Of a stretch of 64,000 bases of DNA, positions 52,191-63,476 are shown one piece after another. The notes under the pieces were generated by a model. It saw nothing but the letters and a program-made list of their open reading frames with translations. It did not search any database and had not been told where the DNA came from. A program made the translations under genes and the position numbers. The DNA is from UBA4416 sp964543545 (GTDB lineage Bacteria > Bacteroidota > Bacteroidia > B-17B0 > Aurantibacillaceae), in contig CAZIYT010000001.1 of the NCBI GenBank assembly GCA_964543545.1, positions 248,001 to 312,000 of the forward strand. The letters run 5' to 3'. The number at the start of each line of letters is the position of its first letter. Positions within the stretch are counted from its first letter, which is position 1.

Positions 52191-52865
52191 ATGAGTAAAG
52201 GTTTCTTAAAATCATCGATTGGAAAAAAAGTAGTTATGGGCCTCACAGGCTTATTCCTTATTTCTTTCCTGGTAGTTCACTGCTTTCTCAACAGCTTTAT
52301 ATTTTTTAATGACGGCGGTTTAATGTTCAACACAGGGGCGGATTTTATGGCGCACAACTGGATCATCCGCTTCGGAGAGCTGGTATTATTTGCGGGCCTC
52401 ATCCTGCACATGATCCAGGCATTGATCCTGACGCTGGAGAACAGGAAAGCACGCCCTGTAGGCTACAATGTGGCCGGCGGCAGCGCTAACTCCTCGTGGT
52501 ACAGCCGTTCTATGGGCTTGTTAGGAACCCTGCTCCTGATGTTCCTCATCATTCACCTGATGCACTTCTGGGTAAAATCGCGCTTCACCGGACTTCCGGG
52601 CGAGGATGCCAACGGCCACGAAAATCTGTACGCCGTTATGCAGGTAACTTTTTCCATGCTGTGGGTAGTGATCGTTTATGTTCTGGCGATGATCTCCCTG
52701 GCCTACCACCTGCTGCACGGCTTCCAGTCTGCTTTCCAGACCCTGGGCCTCAACCACAAGAAATATACGCCACTGATCAAAAACATAGGGATCGGCTTTT
52801 CCATCATCATCCCTTTCATCTTTGCGCTAATGCCGATCCTGATGTATGCCGGCGTTATTAAATAA
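52191..52865 (+). CDS. sdhC: Succinate dehydrogenase cytochrome b subunit
   Basis: The product is 224 residues with five membrane helices. Start: MSKGFLKSSIGKKVVMGLTG. Conserved haem-ligand histidines lie in LVVHCFLNSF, LILHMIQALIL, LIIHLMHFWV and SLAYHLLHGFQSAFQTLGL. This is the single di-haem membrane anchor of the B-type succinate:menaquinone oxidoreductase found in Bacteroidota, which has no separate SdhD. First gene of the sdhCAB operon. Confidence 0.95.
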   Translation: MSKGFLKSSIGKKVVMGLTGLFLISFLVVHCFLNSFIFFNDGGLMFNTGADFMAHNWIIRFGELVLFAGLILHMIQALILTLENRKARPVGYNVAGGSANSSWYSRSMGLLGTLLLMFLIIHLMHFWVKSRFTGLPGEDANGHENLYAVMQVTFSMLWVVIVYVLAMISLAYHLLHGFQSAFQTLGLNHKKYTPLIKNIGIGFSIIIPFIFALMPILMYAGVIK

Positions 52866-52897
52866 TTTTATCACACAACATTCTTAATAAAGAATAT

Positions 52898-54919
<2,022 letters not shown>

Positions 54920-54953
54920 ATCGTTGAAGTACTAAACAACCAATCACCAAATT

Positions 54954-55718
54954 ATGGGATCAGGAAACGGAGAATTATTGAACCTCACACTGAAAGTGTG
55001 GCGTCAAAAAAACAGCAAAACCAAAGGAAGCTTTGAAACGCACCAGTTGAAAGGTATTTCCACGGACATGTCTTTCCTCGAGATGTTCGACGTATTGAAT
55101 GAGCAGCTTATCCACGAGGGAAAAGAAGCCATCGCCTTCGACCACGATTGCCGCGAGGGAATCTGCGGGATGTGCAGCATGTACATCAACGGTCGCCCAC
55201 ACGGGCCTAAAGGTGCGGTAACCACCTGCCAGTTGCACATGCGTTCTTTCAAGAATGGCGATACCATCGTGGTGGAGCCCTGGAGAAGTGTTGCCTTCCC
55301 TGTGATCAAGGATCTGGTTGTTGACCGTAGTGCTTTCGACCGTATCGTTGCCAGCGGCGGCTATGTATCGGTAAACACCGGTAATGCCAAAGACGCCAAC
55401 AATATCCTGATCCCGAAACCGGCAGCAGACGATGCTTTTGCGGCAGCGGCCTGTATCGGTTGCGGTGCCTGCGTGGCAACCTGCAAGAACGGATCGGCGA
55501 TGTTATTCGTTTCCGCCAAAGTTTCCCAGCTGGCCTTATTGCCTCAGGGACAGGTAGAGCGCAAAGAGCGCGTTCTGAAAATGGTACAGCAAATGGATGA
55601 AGAAGGATTCGGTAACTGCACCAACACAGGCGCCTGCGAAGCAGAGTGCCCTAAGGAGATCAGCCTCGAGAACATTGCCCGCCTGAACCGCGAAATGATC
55701 GGCGCCAGTGTCAAATAA
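54954..55718 (+). CDS. sdhB: Succinate dehydrogenase iron-sulfur subunit
   Basis: The product is 254 residues. [2Fe-2S] site: CREGICGMCSMYING and TTCQLHMR. [4Fe-4S] and [3Fe-4S] ligands: CIGCGACVATC with NCTNTGACEAECPKEI. It carries electrons from the flavoprotein SdhA to the cytochrome b. It ends the operon before a perfect terminator at 55741-55773. Confidence 0.97.
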   Translation: MGSGNGELLNLTLKVWRQKNSKTKGSFETHQLKGISTDMSFLEMFDVLNEQLIHEGKEAIAFDHDCREGICGMCSMYINGRPHGPKGAVTTCQLHMRSFKNGDTIVVEPWRSVAFPVIKDLVVDRSAFDRIVASGGYVSVNTGNAKDANNILIPKPAADDAFAAAACIGCGACVATCKNGSAMLFVSAKVSQLALLPQGQVERKERVLKMVQQMDEEGFGNCTNTGACEAECPKEISLENIARLNREMIGASVK

Positions 55719-55740
55719 GATTATAATCACCCTTATATAA

Positions 55741-55773
55741 AAAAGGTCCTTACGGTTATCGTAAGGACCTTTT
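55741..55773. terminator. Terminator of the sdh operon
   Basis: AAAAGGTCCTTACG / CGTAAGGACCTTTT, a perfect 14-bp stem with a 5-base loop. It probably serves both the sdhCAB operon and the convergent gene at 55809. Confidence 0.9.
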
Positions 55774-55808
55774 GTTTTGTGGGTTTCATTGTCATCTAAA
55801 ACACCTGA

Positions 55809-56675
55809 CTACTTCCACACAAAACACTTCGCGGGGTCGAATTTCCGGTTTTTGGTTTTGGCAAAGAGCTTCATGAGTTTCTTATTGGTATTATAATAAA
55901 AGCTTCCGTGTTTTTTTCTTCCAAAGCGCTGCGATTTCCCGGAAGAAGCGGAACTTCCGGATGCAGCACTGCTGCGGACAGCGGGAGCGCTTAGGGTACT
56001 GATTACCGGTGACGATACATTAGACATCACATGCGATTGCGCTATGTTATGATCATTGTTCATCACCTGCTCCACAACAGCAAATTGGTTCCCGGTACCA
56101 ATCACCGGGTTGCTCACAGGTAGCTGTGCCTGCAATTGTTCTGGTACTGCGGGAGTGGCTATTGCCGGAGCCGCTACTACCGGCGCGGCCGGCCTGGCAA
56201 CAGTTCTCCTAGGCGCAGCAACCGTTGTTTTAGGCTTTGGCTTTGGTCTTTGAACCGTAGGCGATGCTGCAACAACCCGTTTTGGTTTTACCGCCTGTAC
56301 AGCCACCGGCCTGTTCGTTTTTGGTTTATTGCTAAGCTGGTTGCTTAGCGTTTGGTTTGAAACGGGGGATGAGGTATATCCCCTCATATTGGGACCACCG
56401 GTATTCGGTCCCGTCCCATTATCGATCACAATGGCATTCATGTTTATCGCCGGCACAGACCCGGTCCCATTAGGCCCTGTAGGAACAGAGGTATTGACAT
56501 TTCTGTTGTTCGACTGCTGGTTGCCACTTACGCTGACATTGTTGTAAACACCGTTCACGTTAATGTTTAGCATCTGCTCCTGGGCACCGGCTCTGTAAGC
56601 TGTGAGCTGAAGCATGGATAGCAGGATCAGGGCTTTGAATCCCTTATGGGTTTGGCTTGGTAGTAATTGTTTCAT
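55809..56675 (-). CDS. Secreted low-complexity (Asn/Pro/Ala/Lys-rich) protein
   Basis: The product is 288 residues from the ATG at 56675 (MKQLLPSQTHKGFKALILLS), with a signal peptide to ~RAGAQ. The mature part goes through an Asn-rich segment (VYNNVSVSGNQQSNNRNVNT), a Pro/Lys-rich segment (AVKPKRVVAASPTVQRPKPK), and a Ser/Lys-rich end (SGKSQRFGRKKHGSFYYNTN). It is predicted to be mostly disordered and surface-exposed. It ends with FDPAKCFVWK. No family could be named. Lies between sdh and the T9SS proteins. Confidence 0.7.
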   Translation of the reverse strand: MKQLLPSQTHKGFKALILLSMLQLTAYRAGAQEQMLNINVNGVYNNVSVSGNQQSNNRNVNTSVPTGPNGTGSVPAINMNAIVIDNGTGPNTGGPNMRGYTSSPVSNQTLSNQLSNKPKTNRPVAVQAVKPKRVVAASPTVQRPKPKPKTTVAAPRRTVARPAAPVVAAPAIATPAVPEQLQAQLPVSNPVIGTGNQFAVVEQVMNNDHNIAQSHVMSNVSSPVISTLSAPAVRSSAASGSSASSGKSQRFGRKKHGSFYYNTNKKLMKLFAKTKNRKFDPAKCFVWK

Positions 56676-56784
56676 GAGCTTATTGTTTATGAACACAAAA
56701 CTACTCCGGCCATGGCAGCCCGGAAAGCCATACTTGGTGAGAAGGAACTCTCACTTAGTGAAATACCGGGGCCGTGTACAACTA

Positions 56785-56815
56785 AAAACCCCTCACGATT
56801 ACCGTGAAGGGTTTT
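56785..56815 (-). terminator. Terminator of the first T9SS paralogue
   Basis: AAAACCC-TCACG / CGTGA-GGGTTTT stem with one mismatch, ~20 bp after the stop at 56835 on the minus strand, followed by a T-run. Confidence 0.8.
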
Positions 56816-56834
56816 CAAAGAGGTGATGTTTATC

Positions 56835-59800
56835 TTACTGGAATACGGTAACGCTTCCCTGCAGGCTGTAATCCTGGTCGTCGAGGCCTTTCGCATGGAT
56901 GATGTAGAAGTAAGTCCCATCGGTCACCACATTGCCACCTTTGGTTTTTCCATCCCATTCCATTTTTCCGTGGTCTGTCGATTCAAACATTTTCAGGCCC
57001 CAGCGATCGAAGATGGTCATGTTGATCTCGCCCATATTCACGGCATTCAGGCGGAACACATCATTCCTTCCGTCACCGTTCGGCGTAAACACATTCGGTA
57101 CTTCGAACATAGAAACAAGGTCTACCAGGATCACCGTTGATGCCGTAGCCATACAAACACCGTTGGTTGCCGTCAGCACAACGGTATAGCTTCCCGCAGC
57201 ATTGTATACAGTCGCTGCATTGGTTGTTGTATAGGTCATGGAGTTCCCGAGATCCCATACATAGCTTGTAGAAGTAGGATTGATACTGGTATTGGTAAAG
57301 GTCACCGTTAAAGGCATCAGGCCCTGTCCCGGATTATTGACAAAGGAAGCGTTGATCGATTCCTGGCTTACCGACTGCATCGCCGTAGCCGTACAACCGT
57401 TGACGGAGTTTATGGCTACTACTGTATAAGAGCCCGGGTTCGTTACCTGGTAAGGCGTTCCCACAAACACCGGATTAGCAGGTGTCCATGAATAGGTATA
57501 CGGGCTGCTTCCTGAGCTCGTCGCATTCAGAGCCAGCGAGCCTGTCGAACAAGGAATCACTGAGGATGTCGAGCTGATGGATACATCGGCGCTCGTATTG
57601 GAGCCAATGGTAATCACCGATTGTGTAGAGCATCCATTAGGAACCTGGATATAGGCCGTGTAGGTTCCGGCCGATGTTACCGGGTAAGGATTGGTAGTCA
57701 CCGTATTCGTTCCGTTGCTCCATATTACGCTCGCAATGGTTGGAGTCGGCACTGCCATCACATTGATAGAAGGAGTCGCACAGGTAATGGTATTGCCCGG
57801 CGAATTGGTAATATTCACGGAAGGATAACCGGATACAGCCGTATAGGTACTCACACAGCCATTGACAGGATCGGTAACCGTTAAGGTAAAGACGCCGACA
57901 GCCGTTGAGTTCACCGGGTTTCCTAAGGATACCGTGCTTGTAGGGCCTGCCCAGCTCAGCGTATGATCGGGATCGGATGAAACCGCATCGAGGTGGATAC
58001 CGAGGGTATTACACTGAATGGCCAGTGTGGCTGAAGGTTGTGCAATGTTGCTCACAACTCCGATGGTTCCCGTGATCACACAACCGCTGACACTGTTCGT
58101 TGCCGTATAGCTGTACACACCTGATTGCGTGGCAATCGTAGTGGTTCCGGTGATCGGCCCGAAAGGTCCTTCCCACTGCGTGGAAGTGGCTGTGTTGGTT
58201 GGTGCAAAGCTAAGGGCCGTACTTGGCGAAGGACAGGTAAGCGGACCTCCCGGAGAATTGGTTAAGGTATAAGAAGCTGCTCCAGAGAACGGATTCACCG
58301 CAACAGTAGTCGATCCTACACAACCCGACGGATCGGTTGCATATACCGTGTATGTCGAACCCGGAGGCAGGTTGGTATTTTCCGTGAAGTAAGGTGTTGC
58401 AACGGTTGGCTGCCCTATAGCGGAAGTCCAGGTATAGGTATATGGACCTACTCCGGTAGCATTGACCGTTCCCGAACCGACAGGCAGCGTACAGGTAGGC
58501 TGCGTCAGCGTTGATGTCAATACCGGATAAATGATGGAGCCCGTGATATTCACGCTACCCACGAGCGAACAGGTGCTCACCGTATTAATAGCCGTATAGG
58601 TGTAAACTCCCGCATTGGTAATAGCAGATGTTGTTCCCGTGATAGGGCCCGAAGGGCCCGACCATTGCGTCGAGGTATTTGTATTGGTAGGCGCAAAGGT
58701 CATGGTAATGGTTGGGTTCTGGCAGGACAATACCAATCCCGGAACGGTGGAAAGAGTATACGCCGGCGCGGGTGGATAAGGATTAATCGAGAAGGTCGTG
58801 GACCCCTGGCATCCGCTGGCATCTGTGGCCGTGACCGTATACATGGTGTTGGTCGGGAGGTTGATGTTGACGGATGTGGATGGTGCCGTAGGCGTCCAGC
58901 TATACGAATAGGAGCCGCTGCCGCCGCTTGCCGTCACAGTCGCTGAACCTGCAGGATTCGGGCAGGTCGGCTGAATAACATTAGACGTCAGTGTCGGGTT
59001 AGGTGAATAGGTGAAGCTTGAGTACAGGATCGGATTAAAGGCACAGCTCGTACCTGCGATACTTAAGGATACGGAATAGCTTCCCGCTACGGCCGCATTG
59101 ACGCATTGCCCCGTCTGCCCCGTGACCCCGGGGCCCGACCAGGTATATCCGAATCCGGGAGGCGCACATAAGGTATTATTTGAAACAGCTCCGCAGGAAG
59201 CGCTGGTTGTTTGTCCCACGGGAATATCGGTACCATTCAGGTTCAATGTCATCGGCGCGCAGGAAGCATCAACATACGCATAGCCGCCGTGCGCACCTTG
59301 CTGGCTCACACAACCGCCCACTGTAAATTCTATTTGCACACACTGCCCGATATAAGCGGTAAGGTCAAAGGCCGCAGTCGTCCAGGGTTTGTAGGCCCAT
59401 GTGGCATTGGTAGTAACGAAAGACGGATCCCCGCCTGTGGAACAGGAAGTACCTGCCGACGTCACGTTATACGATCCGCATGGAATAGCATTGTTGTTAC
59501 AATCCTTGAAGGACACGTTAAAGAACGGCTGTTCCGTACATTGATGAGGTGCCTTATTCAATACAACCGCGTACCTGTAAATAAACACAGAGTTCGCCGG
59601 TGTTACCGTAAAGGTTTGCGATAAACGGTAAGCCTTTCCTCCCTGGCTTGCGCCGGTTGGTCCCAGCCTCGCTGCAAAATTTCCACCGCCCGGAGGCACT
59701 GTCGGTAAAACCGCTCCCAGGTTCGGATCGTTTCCGGTTCCTACGGTAATGATCTGTGTGGTAGCAACCGGGCTAAAGCCCGCCATGGTTAAGGAGTTGC

Positions 59801-60167
59801 TGAAATTACTCTGCGCGGCTGTCCAGCCCGCAATCGTGCCATTCTCAAAATCAGGATTGGTGCATGGCTGTTGTACGCTCGGGTTAGGCACAGGCGCTGT
59901 AAGCCCGTACTTATAATCAATATAATTTCGCTTGAGCACTGCCACAATGCGGTCCTGCTCCCATGCTTCGTTGGCGTATCTTGCCGCTTCCATTTTCGCC
60001 GCAGGCTCATCAAATCCGCGTAGCGAATCCTTGTCAAAATCCAGGGGCAGATAAAATGCGTCGATGTGTGGATGCTGGTGGTCATCATGTGCTGCCTGCT
60101 GTGCTCTCGAGGAAAAAAAGCTGATGAAAAGCAGCGCTGTCAATAGTTTGGTAGATGTCATCTTCAT
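56835..60167 (-). CDS. Large T9SS (CHU_C) surface protein with SprB-type repeats, paralogue 1
   Basis: The product is 1110 residues from the ATG at 60167 (MKMTSTKLLTALLFISFFSS); the frame upstream is not coding. After the signal peptide comes an N-terminal region with GFDEPAAKMEAARYANEAW and PCTNPDFENGTIAGWTAAQS (a carbohydrate-binding-like beta-sandwich). A string of Ig/SprB-type repeats follows (SATVTASGGSGSYSYSWTPT, CQGSTTFSINPYP and similar), then a PKD domain (LMPLTVTFTNTSINPTSTSY). The CHU_C sorting domain ends it: VPNVFTPNGDGRNDVFRLNA, MTIFDRWGLKMFES, EWDGKTKGG and TDGTYFYIIHAKG. Exported by the type IX system. Tandem paralogue of 60425-63295. Confidence 0.92.
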   Translation of the reverse strand: MKMTSTKLLTALLFISFFSSRAQQAAHDDHQHPHIDAFYLPLDFDKDSLRGFDEPAAKMEAARYANEAWEQDRIVAVLKRNYIDYKYGLTAPVPNPSVQQPCTNPDFENGTIAGWTAAQSNFSNSLTMAGFSPVATTQIITVGTGNDPNLGAVLPTVPPGGGNFAARLGPTGASQGGKAYRLSQTFTVTPANSVFIYRYAVVLNKAPHQCTEQPFFNVSFKDCNNNAIPCGSYNVTSAGTSCSTGGDPSFVTTNATWAYKPWTTAAFDLTAYIGQCVQIEFTVGGCVSQQGAHGGYAYVDASCAPMTLNLNGTDIPVGQTTSASCGAVSNNTLCAPPGFGYTWSGPGVTGQTGQCVNAAVAGSYSVSLSIAGTSCAFNPILYSSFTYSPNPTLTSNVIQPTCPNPAGSATVTASGGSGSYSYSWTPTAPSTSVNINLPTNTMYTVTATDASGCQGSTTFSINPYPPAPAYTLSTVPGLVLSCQNPTITMTFAPTNTNTSTQWSGPSGPITGTTSAITNAGVYTYTAINTVSTCSLVGSVNITGSIIYPVLTSTLTQPTCTLPVGSGTVNATGVGPYTYTWTSAIGQPTVATPYFTENTNLPPGSTYTVYATDPSGCVGSTTVAVNPFSGAASYTLTNSPGGPLTCPSPSTALSFAPTNTATSTQWEGPFGPITGTTTIATQSGVYSYTATNSVSGCVITGTIGVVSNIAQPSATLAIQCNTLGIHLDAVSSDPDHTLSWAGPTSTVSLGNPVNSTAVGVFTLTVTDPVNGCVSTYTAVSGYPSVNITNSPGNTITCATPSINVMAVPTPTIASVIWSNGTNTVTTNPYPVTSAGTYTAYIQVPNGCSTQSVITIGSNTSADVSISSTSSVIPCSTGSLALNATSSGSSPYTYSWTPANPVFVGTPYQVTNPGSYTVVAINSVNGCTATAMQSVSQESINASFVNNPGQGLMPLTVTFTNTSINPTSTSYVWDLGNSMTYTTTNAATVYNAAGSYTVVLTATNGVCMATASTVILVDLVSMFEVPNVFTPNGDGRNDVFRLNAVNMGEINMTIFDRWGLKMFESTDHGKMEWDGKTKGGNVVTDGTYFYIIHAKGLDDQDYSLQGSVTVFQ

Positions 60168-60371
60168 TTTAGTATCTTTAAGTTCAACGTTTTTTGAATC
60201 AAAAAAACGCCGGTAATTTTCAATGAATAAATATATCAATATGATTTCTTCGAGTCCGCGTATATCTGATTAAGCAAACAAGACTGGAAAAAAAAGCGAA
60301 GGGATTATACTGGATACATCACGTGAAGGCCCTTCCAATAAAGGGAATCAGAGGGTCGCATAAGAGCATAA

Positions 60372-60404
60372 AAAAACCCTGATGAAGAAATCATCAGGGT
60401 TTTT
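60372..60404. terminator. Terminator of the second T9SS paralogue
   Basis: AAAAACCCTGATGA / TCATCAGGGTTTTT perfect 14-bp stem, loop AGAAA. It is downstream of the stop at 60425 on the minus strand. Confidence 0.9.
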
Positions 60405-60424
60405 ATTTTTAAGTTACTTGGTTT

Positions 60425-63295
60425 TTAGCGGAAGATATTGACGCTTCCCTGGAAATTAAAATCTTTTCCATCAAGGCCTTTTGCATTGATGATGTAGAAG
60501 TAAGTTCCATCGGCTACCGGAGCACCTCCTTTGGTCTTACCATCCCATGTCAGGCTTCCGGTTGTTGTCGTATCATACATTTTCAATCCCCAACGATCGA
60601 AGATCGTCATCGAGATATCACCGATGTTAATCGGGTTCAGGGAGAAGATATCGTTGATACCGTCACCGTTTGGCGTAAACACATTTGGTATGGTAATGAA
60701 CGACACCATATCAACAACAATGGTTCTTGTGGCTGTATCGTAACAAACACCGTTTCTTACAATCAGCTGTACGGTATAAGTACCCTGCATCTGGTAAACA
60801 GTCGCAGCATTTACCGTGGTATACGTTGTCGAAGAGTTCCCTAAGGTCCACTGATAATCTACGGAGTTAGGGCTGCTCGTATTAGAGAAAGTCACCGGTA
60901 ATGGCATCAATCCCGTGCTTGGGCTTGGTATAAAGTCTGCTGTTACAGATTCGTGGCTTACGGCATATACTGCTTGTGCCGTACATCCGTTCACGGCATT
61001 CGTCGTGGTTACGGTATAGCTTCCCGCATTCGATACGTTATACACATTTCCTATATAAGGCGCCGGTGTGGCAGGAGTCCAGCTGTAGGTATAGCTTCCG
61101 GCCGAAGAGCTGTTGGCCATCAGGTCGAGCGTTCCGGTAGCACAGGAGATCGTCGTTGTTAAAGAAGTGACATTGACATCTGCGGCTCTGTTTTCGGTAA
61201 TGGTGATCACACTTTGTGAGGTACAACCGCCCGGAGAGGCAACAATGGTCGTATACGTGCCAGGTGCTGTGATACCGTAAGGGTTTACTGTTGACGTTCC
61301 TACACCGTCGAGCCAGGTAATGGATACGCCGCCGTTGGTGGAAGTGGTGGTTGCCAGTACAGTAGGCGTATTACAGGTAATGGAATTGGTCGTAGGATTA
61401 GTCACTACCGAGATCTCCGGAATATCGGTAGATACGGTATACGTTTGCTTACAGCCCGTGGCAAGGTTGGTGGCCGTTAAGGTGAAGACGCCTATCGCCG
61501 TGGAGGTGCCCGGGTTAGGGACGGGACTCGGATTCGGCAGTGTCGGTGCCAGCCAGCCAAGCGCCACCCCCGGCTGCGAAGAGGCATTTAAGGTAATGGT
61601 GGTCGTATTACAACTCACCGTAAAGCTAGCCGTAGGTTGTACCGTATTCCCCGTGACCGTGACGTTGACCGTAGTCGAGCATTGGCCTACAGAGGCTGTA
61701 TTTGTTAACACCACCGAATAGGTTCCGGGACTTGTAACGTCAAGCGTAGGCGTTGTTGTGCCTGACCAAACTGCCGTCGTATTGGTTCCGGTAATAGCCG
61801 ATAGGGTAATGGAAGGTGTGGCGCAGGTAAGCACGCCATTGAGTGGTGTGATCGTAAAGGTAGGGGCATCGGGAAAGGCGTTGATCGTAAGATCGGTGGT
61901 ATCCTTACAGCCCATACTATCCGTGACGATGATCGTATAACTTGTGCCCGGAGTTAAACCGTTGGCAATACTGCTATTGGAAGCGACAGGCGTCCAGCTG
62001 AAGGTGAAAGGCCCCGTACCACTGGTCACATTGATCTGGCCGGTACCCGTTGCATTGGAGCAGGTTGGTTGTGCTGCTGATGCCGTCGCTATAGGTTTCG
62101 GTGTGAATCTCAGGATCGCTTTTTTCACGATAGCACCTGTCGGGTTGCCCGGTAAAGGACAAGCACCCGGAGGAGACATGGTTACTGTATAGGTTCCGGC
62201 AACATTCGTGTTGATGGTAGATGTCGTAACTCCCGTTACCGTGCTGGTAGGAGGACCTTGCCAGGAGTATGGGCCAAGGCCATCGGGAACACCGATAACA
62301 GCGCTCGTTGCACCGCATGGAGAAATGAAAGCCGAATCCTGTGTCGCTACGTTATAGGGTGTACCGTTGGTTGTAATTTCCAAAGGAACGCATTTCATAT
62401 CGAAGTAAGCATAACCGTAGTGGCCGCTGGCCGTGCAATCGGAAACAGTAATCTGTACCGTAATGGCTGTACCAATGTAACGCTGAAGGTCGATTGTTTT
62501 AAGGGTCCAGTTCCTGTAGTGCCCGCCTGTAGTGGCATTTCCGAAAGGAATCCATAACGGATCGGAGTTAGGGCAAAGGGCGCTTGGCGCTGAGAAAGCC
62601 AGCTGTGGGCAGGCTAATACGTTATTCGCGCTATCCAATAAGGTAATGTTGATGTTAGGTTGTGTATTGCAGGCATGGTTACCGGCACTCTGCAACACCG
62701 CCGCAAAGGCAAGCTGGAAGGCCGAGTTCTGGGTAGTCACGCTAAAAGTCTGAGAGATCCTGTTTACTTTAGCCCCGGTCACATCATCATTCACACGGGC
62801 AATAAAAGTTCCGCCCAAAGGTGAGGTCAGGTTCATTGCCGGCACATAAGGATCAGTAAGCAGTACCGTTGAATTGATAATCGTAGATTGCGGAGCGCCG
62901 GCAGTAGGGCAGCAACCTAACATGGTTTGAGAATCGCTGATAGTTCCGCTCGAAACATCCCACCCAAAGAAGGTGCCTGTTTCAAAATCCATGTTGGTAC
63001 AGGAAGGCTGCACAATTGCAGGTTGAGGCAAGGTAGGAGCAGCAGCTAATGCTGCTGCGGCTTCCAGGTCAACGCCAGGTTTATAATACGTCGCGTAGAT
63101 ATATTCTTTTTTGGCAACAATCAACTCCTCTTTCAGCGTCTGGCCCGATACTCCCTTTATTACAGCTTTATTAATCACCGCACGCTCATCAAATCCTTTC
63201 AGGGAATCCCCACCGTATACACGGACCTGGGCATTCATGTGAAAGGATAGCAACGTCCCGACAGCTAAAAATAAGGTACATAAACTGTTCTTCAT
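60425..63295 (-). CDS. Large T9SS (CHU_C) surface protein with SprB-type repeats, paralogue 2
   Basis: The product is 956 residues. Signal peptide (NSLCTLFLAVGTLLSFHMNA), then KGFDERAVINKAVIKGVSGQ, a segment also seen in the paralogue (GFDEPAA...). NMDFETGTFFGWDVSSGTIS matches the paralogue's FENGTIAGW region. Ig/SprB-like repeats, a PKD domain (LMPLPVTFSNTSSPNSVDYQ) and the sorting domain (IPNVFTPNGDGINDIFSLNP, MTIFDRWGLKMYDT, TWDGKTKGG, DGTYFYIINAKG) follow. It is about 150 residues shorter than the other copy, mostly by one or two repeats. Separate promoters and terminators flank each gene. Confidence 0.92.
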   Translation of the reverse strand: MKNSLCTLFLAVGTLLSFHMNAQVRVYGGDSLKGFDERAVINKAVIKGVSGQTLKEELIVAKKEYIYATYYKPGVDLEAAAALAAAPTLPQPAIVQPSCTNMDFETGTFFGWDVSSGTISDSQTMLGCCPTAGAPQSTIINSTVLLTDPYVPAMNLTSPLGGTFIARVNDDVTGAKVNRISQTFSVTTQNSAFQLAFAAVLQSAGNHACNTQPNINITLLDSANNVLACPQLAFSAPSALCPNSDPLWIPFGNATTGGHYRNWTLKTIDLQRYIGTAITVQITVSDCTASGHYGYAYFDMKCVPLEITTNGTPYNVATQDSAFISPCGATSAVIGVPDGLGPYSWQGPPTSTVTGVTTSTINTNVAGTYTVTMSPPGACPLPGNPTGAIVKKAILRFTPKPIATASAAQPTCSNATGTGQINVTSGTGPFTFSWTPVASNSSIANGLTPGTSYTIIVTDSMGCKDTTDLTINAFPDAPTFTITPLNGVLTCATPSITLSAITGTNTTAVWSGTTTPTLDVTSPGTYSVVLTNTASVGQCSTTVNVTVTGNTVQPTASFTVSCNTTTITLNASSQPGVALGWLAPTLPNPSPVPNPGTSTAIGVFTLTATNLATGCKQTYTVSTDIPEISVVTNPTTNSITCNTPTVLATTTSTNGGVSITWLDGVGTSTVNPYGITAPGTYTTIVASPGGCTSQSVITITENRAADVNVTSLTTTISCATGTLDLMANSSSAGSYTYSWTPATPAPYIGNVYNVSNAGSYTVTTTNAVNGCTAQAVYAVSHESVTADFIPSPSTGLMPLPVTFSNTSSPNSVDYQWTLGNSSTTYTTVNAATVYQMQGTYTVQLIVRNGVCYDTATRTIVVDMVSFITIPNVFTPNGDGINDIFSLNPINIGDISMTIFDRWGLKMYDTTTTGSLTWDGKTKGGAPVADGTYFYIINAKGLDGKDFNFQGSVNIFR

Positions 63296-63476
63296 GGTAT
63301 TGTTATTTTTGTATTAATAGTTCACTAATTTAACAAATCTAATCCGAAAAAAGAGGTGAAAACCGGGATTACTTAGCCAAAAGAGGCTAATTTTGAGTAG
63401 AGTACCCCTTCAAGCGAGCCGTTTTATGTCCGTTTTCCGGGAATAATCAGATGTTTAGGCGAATACAGGGCGCGGC

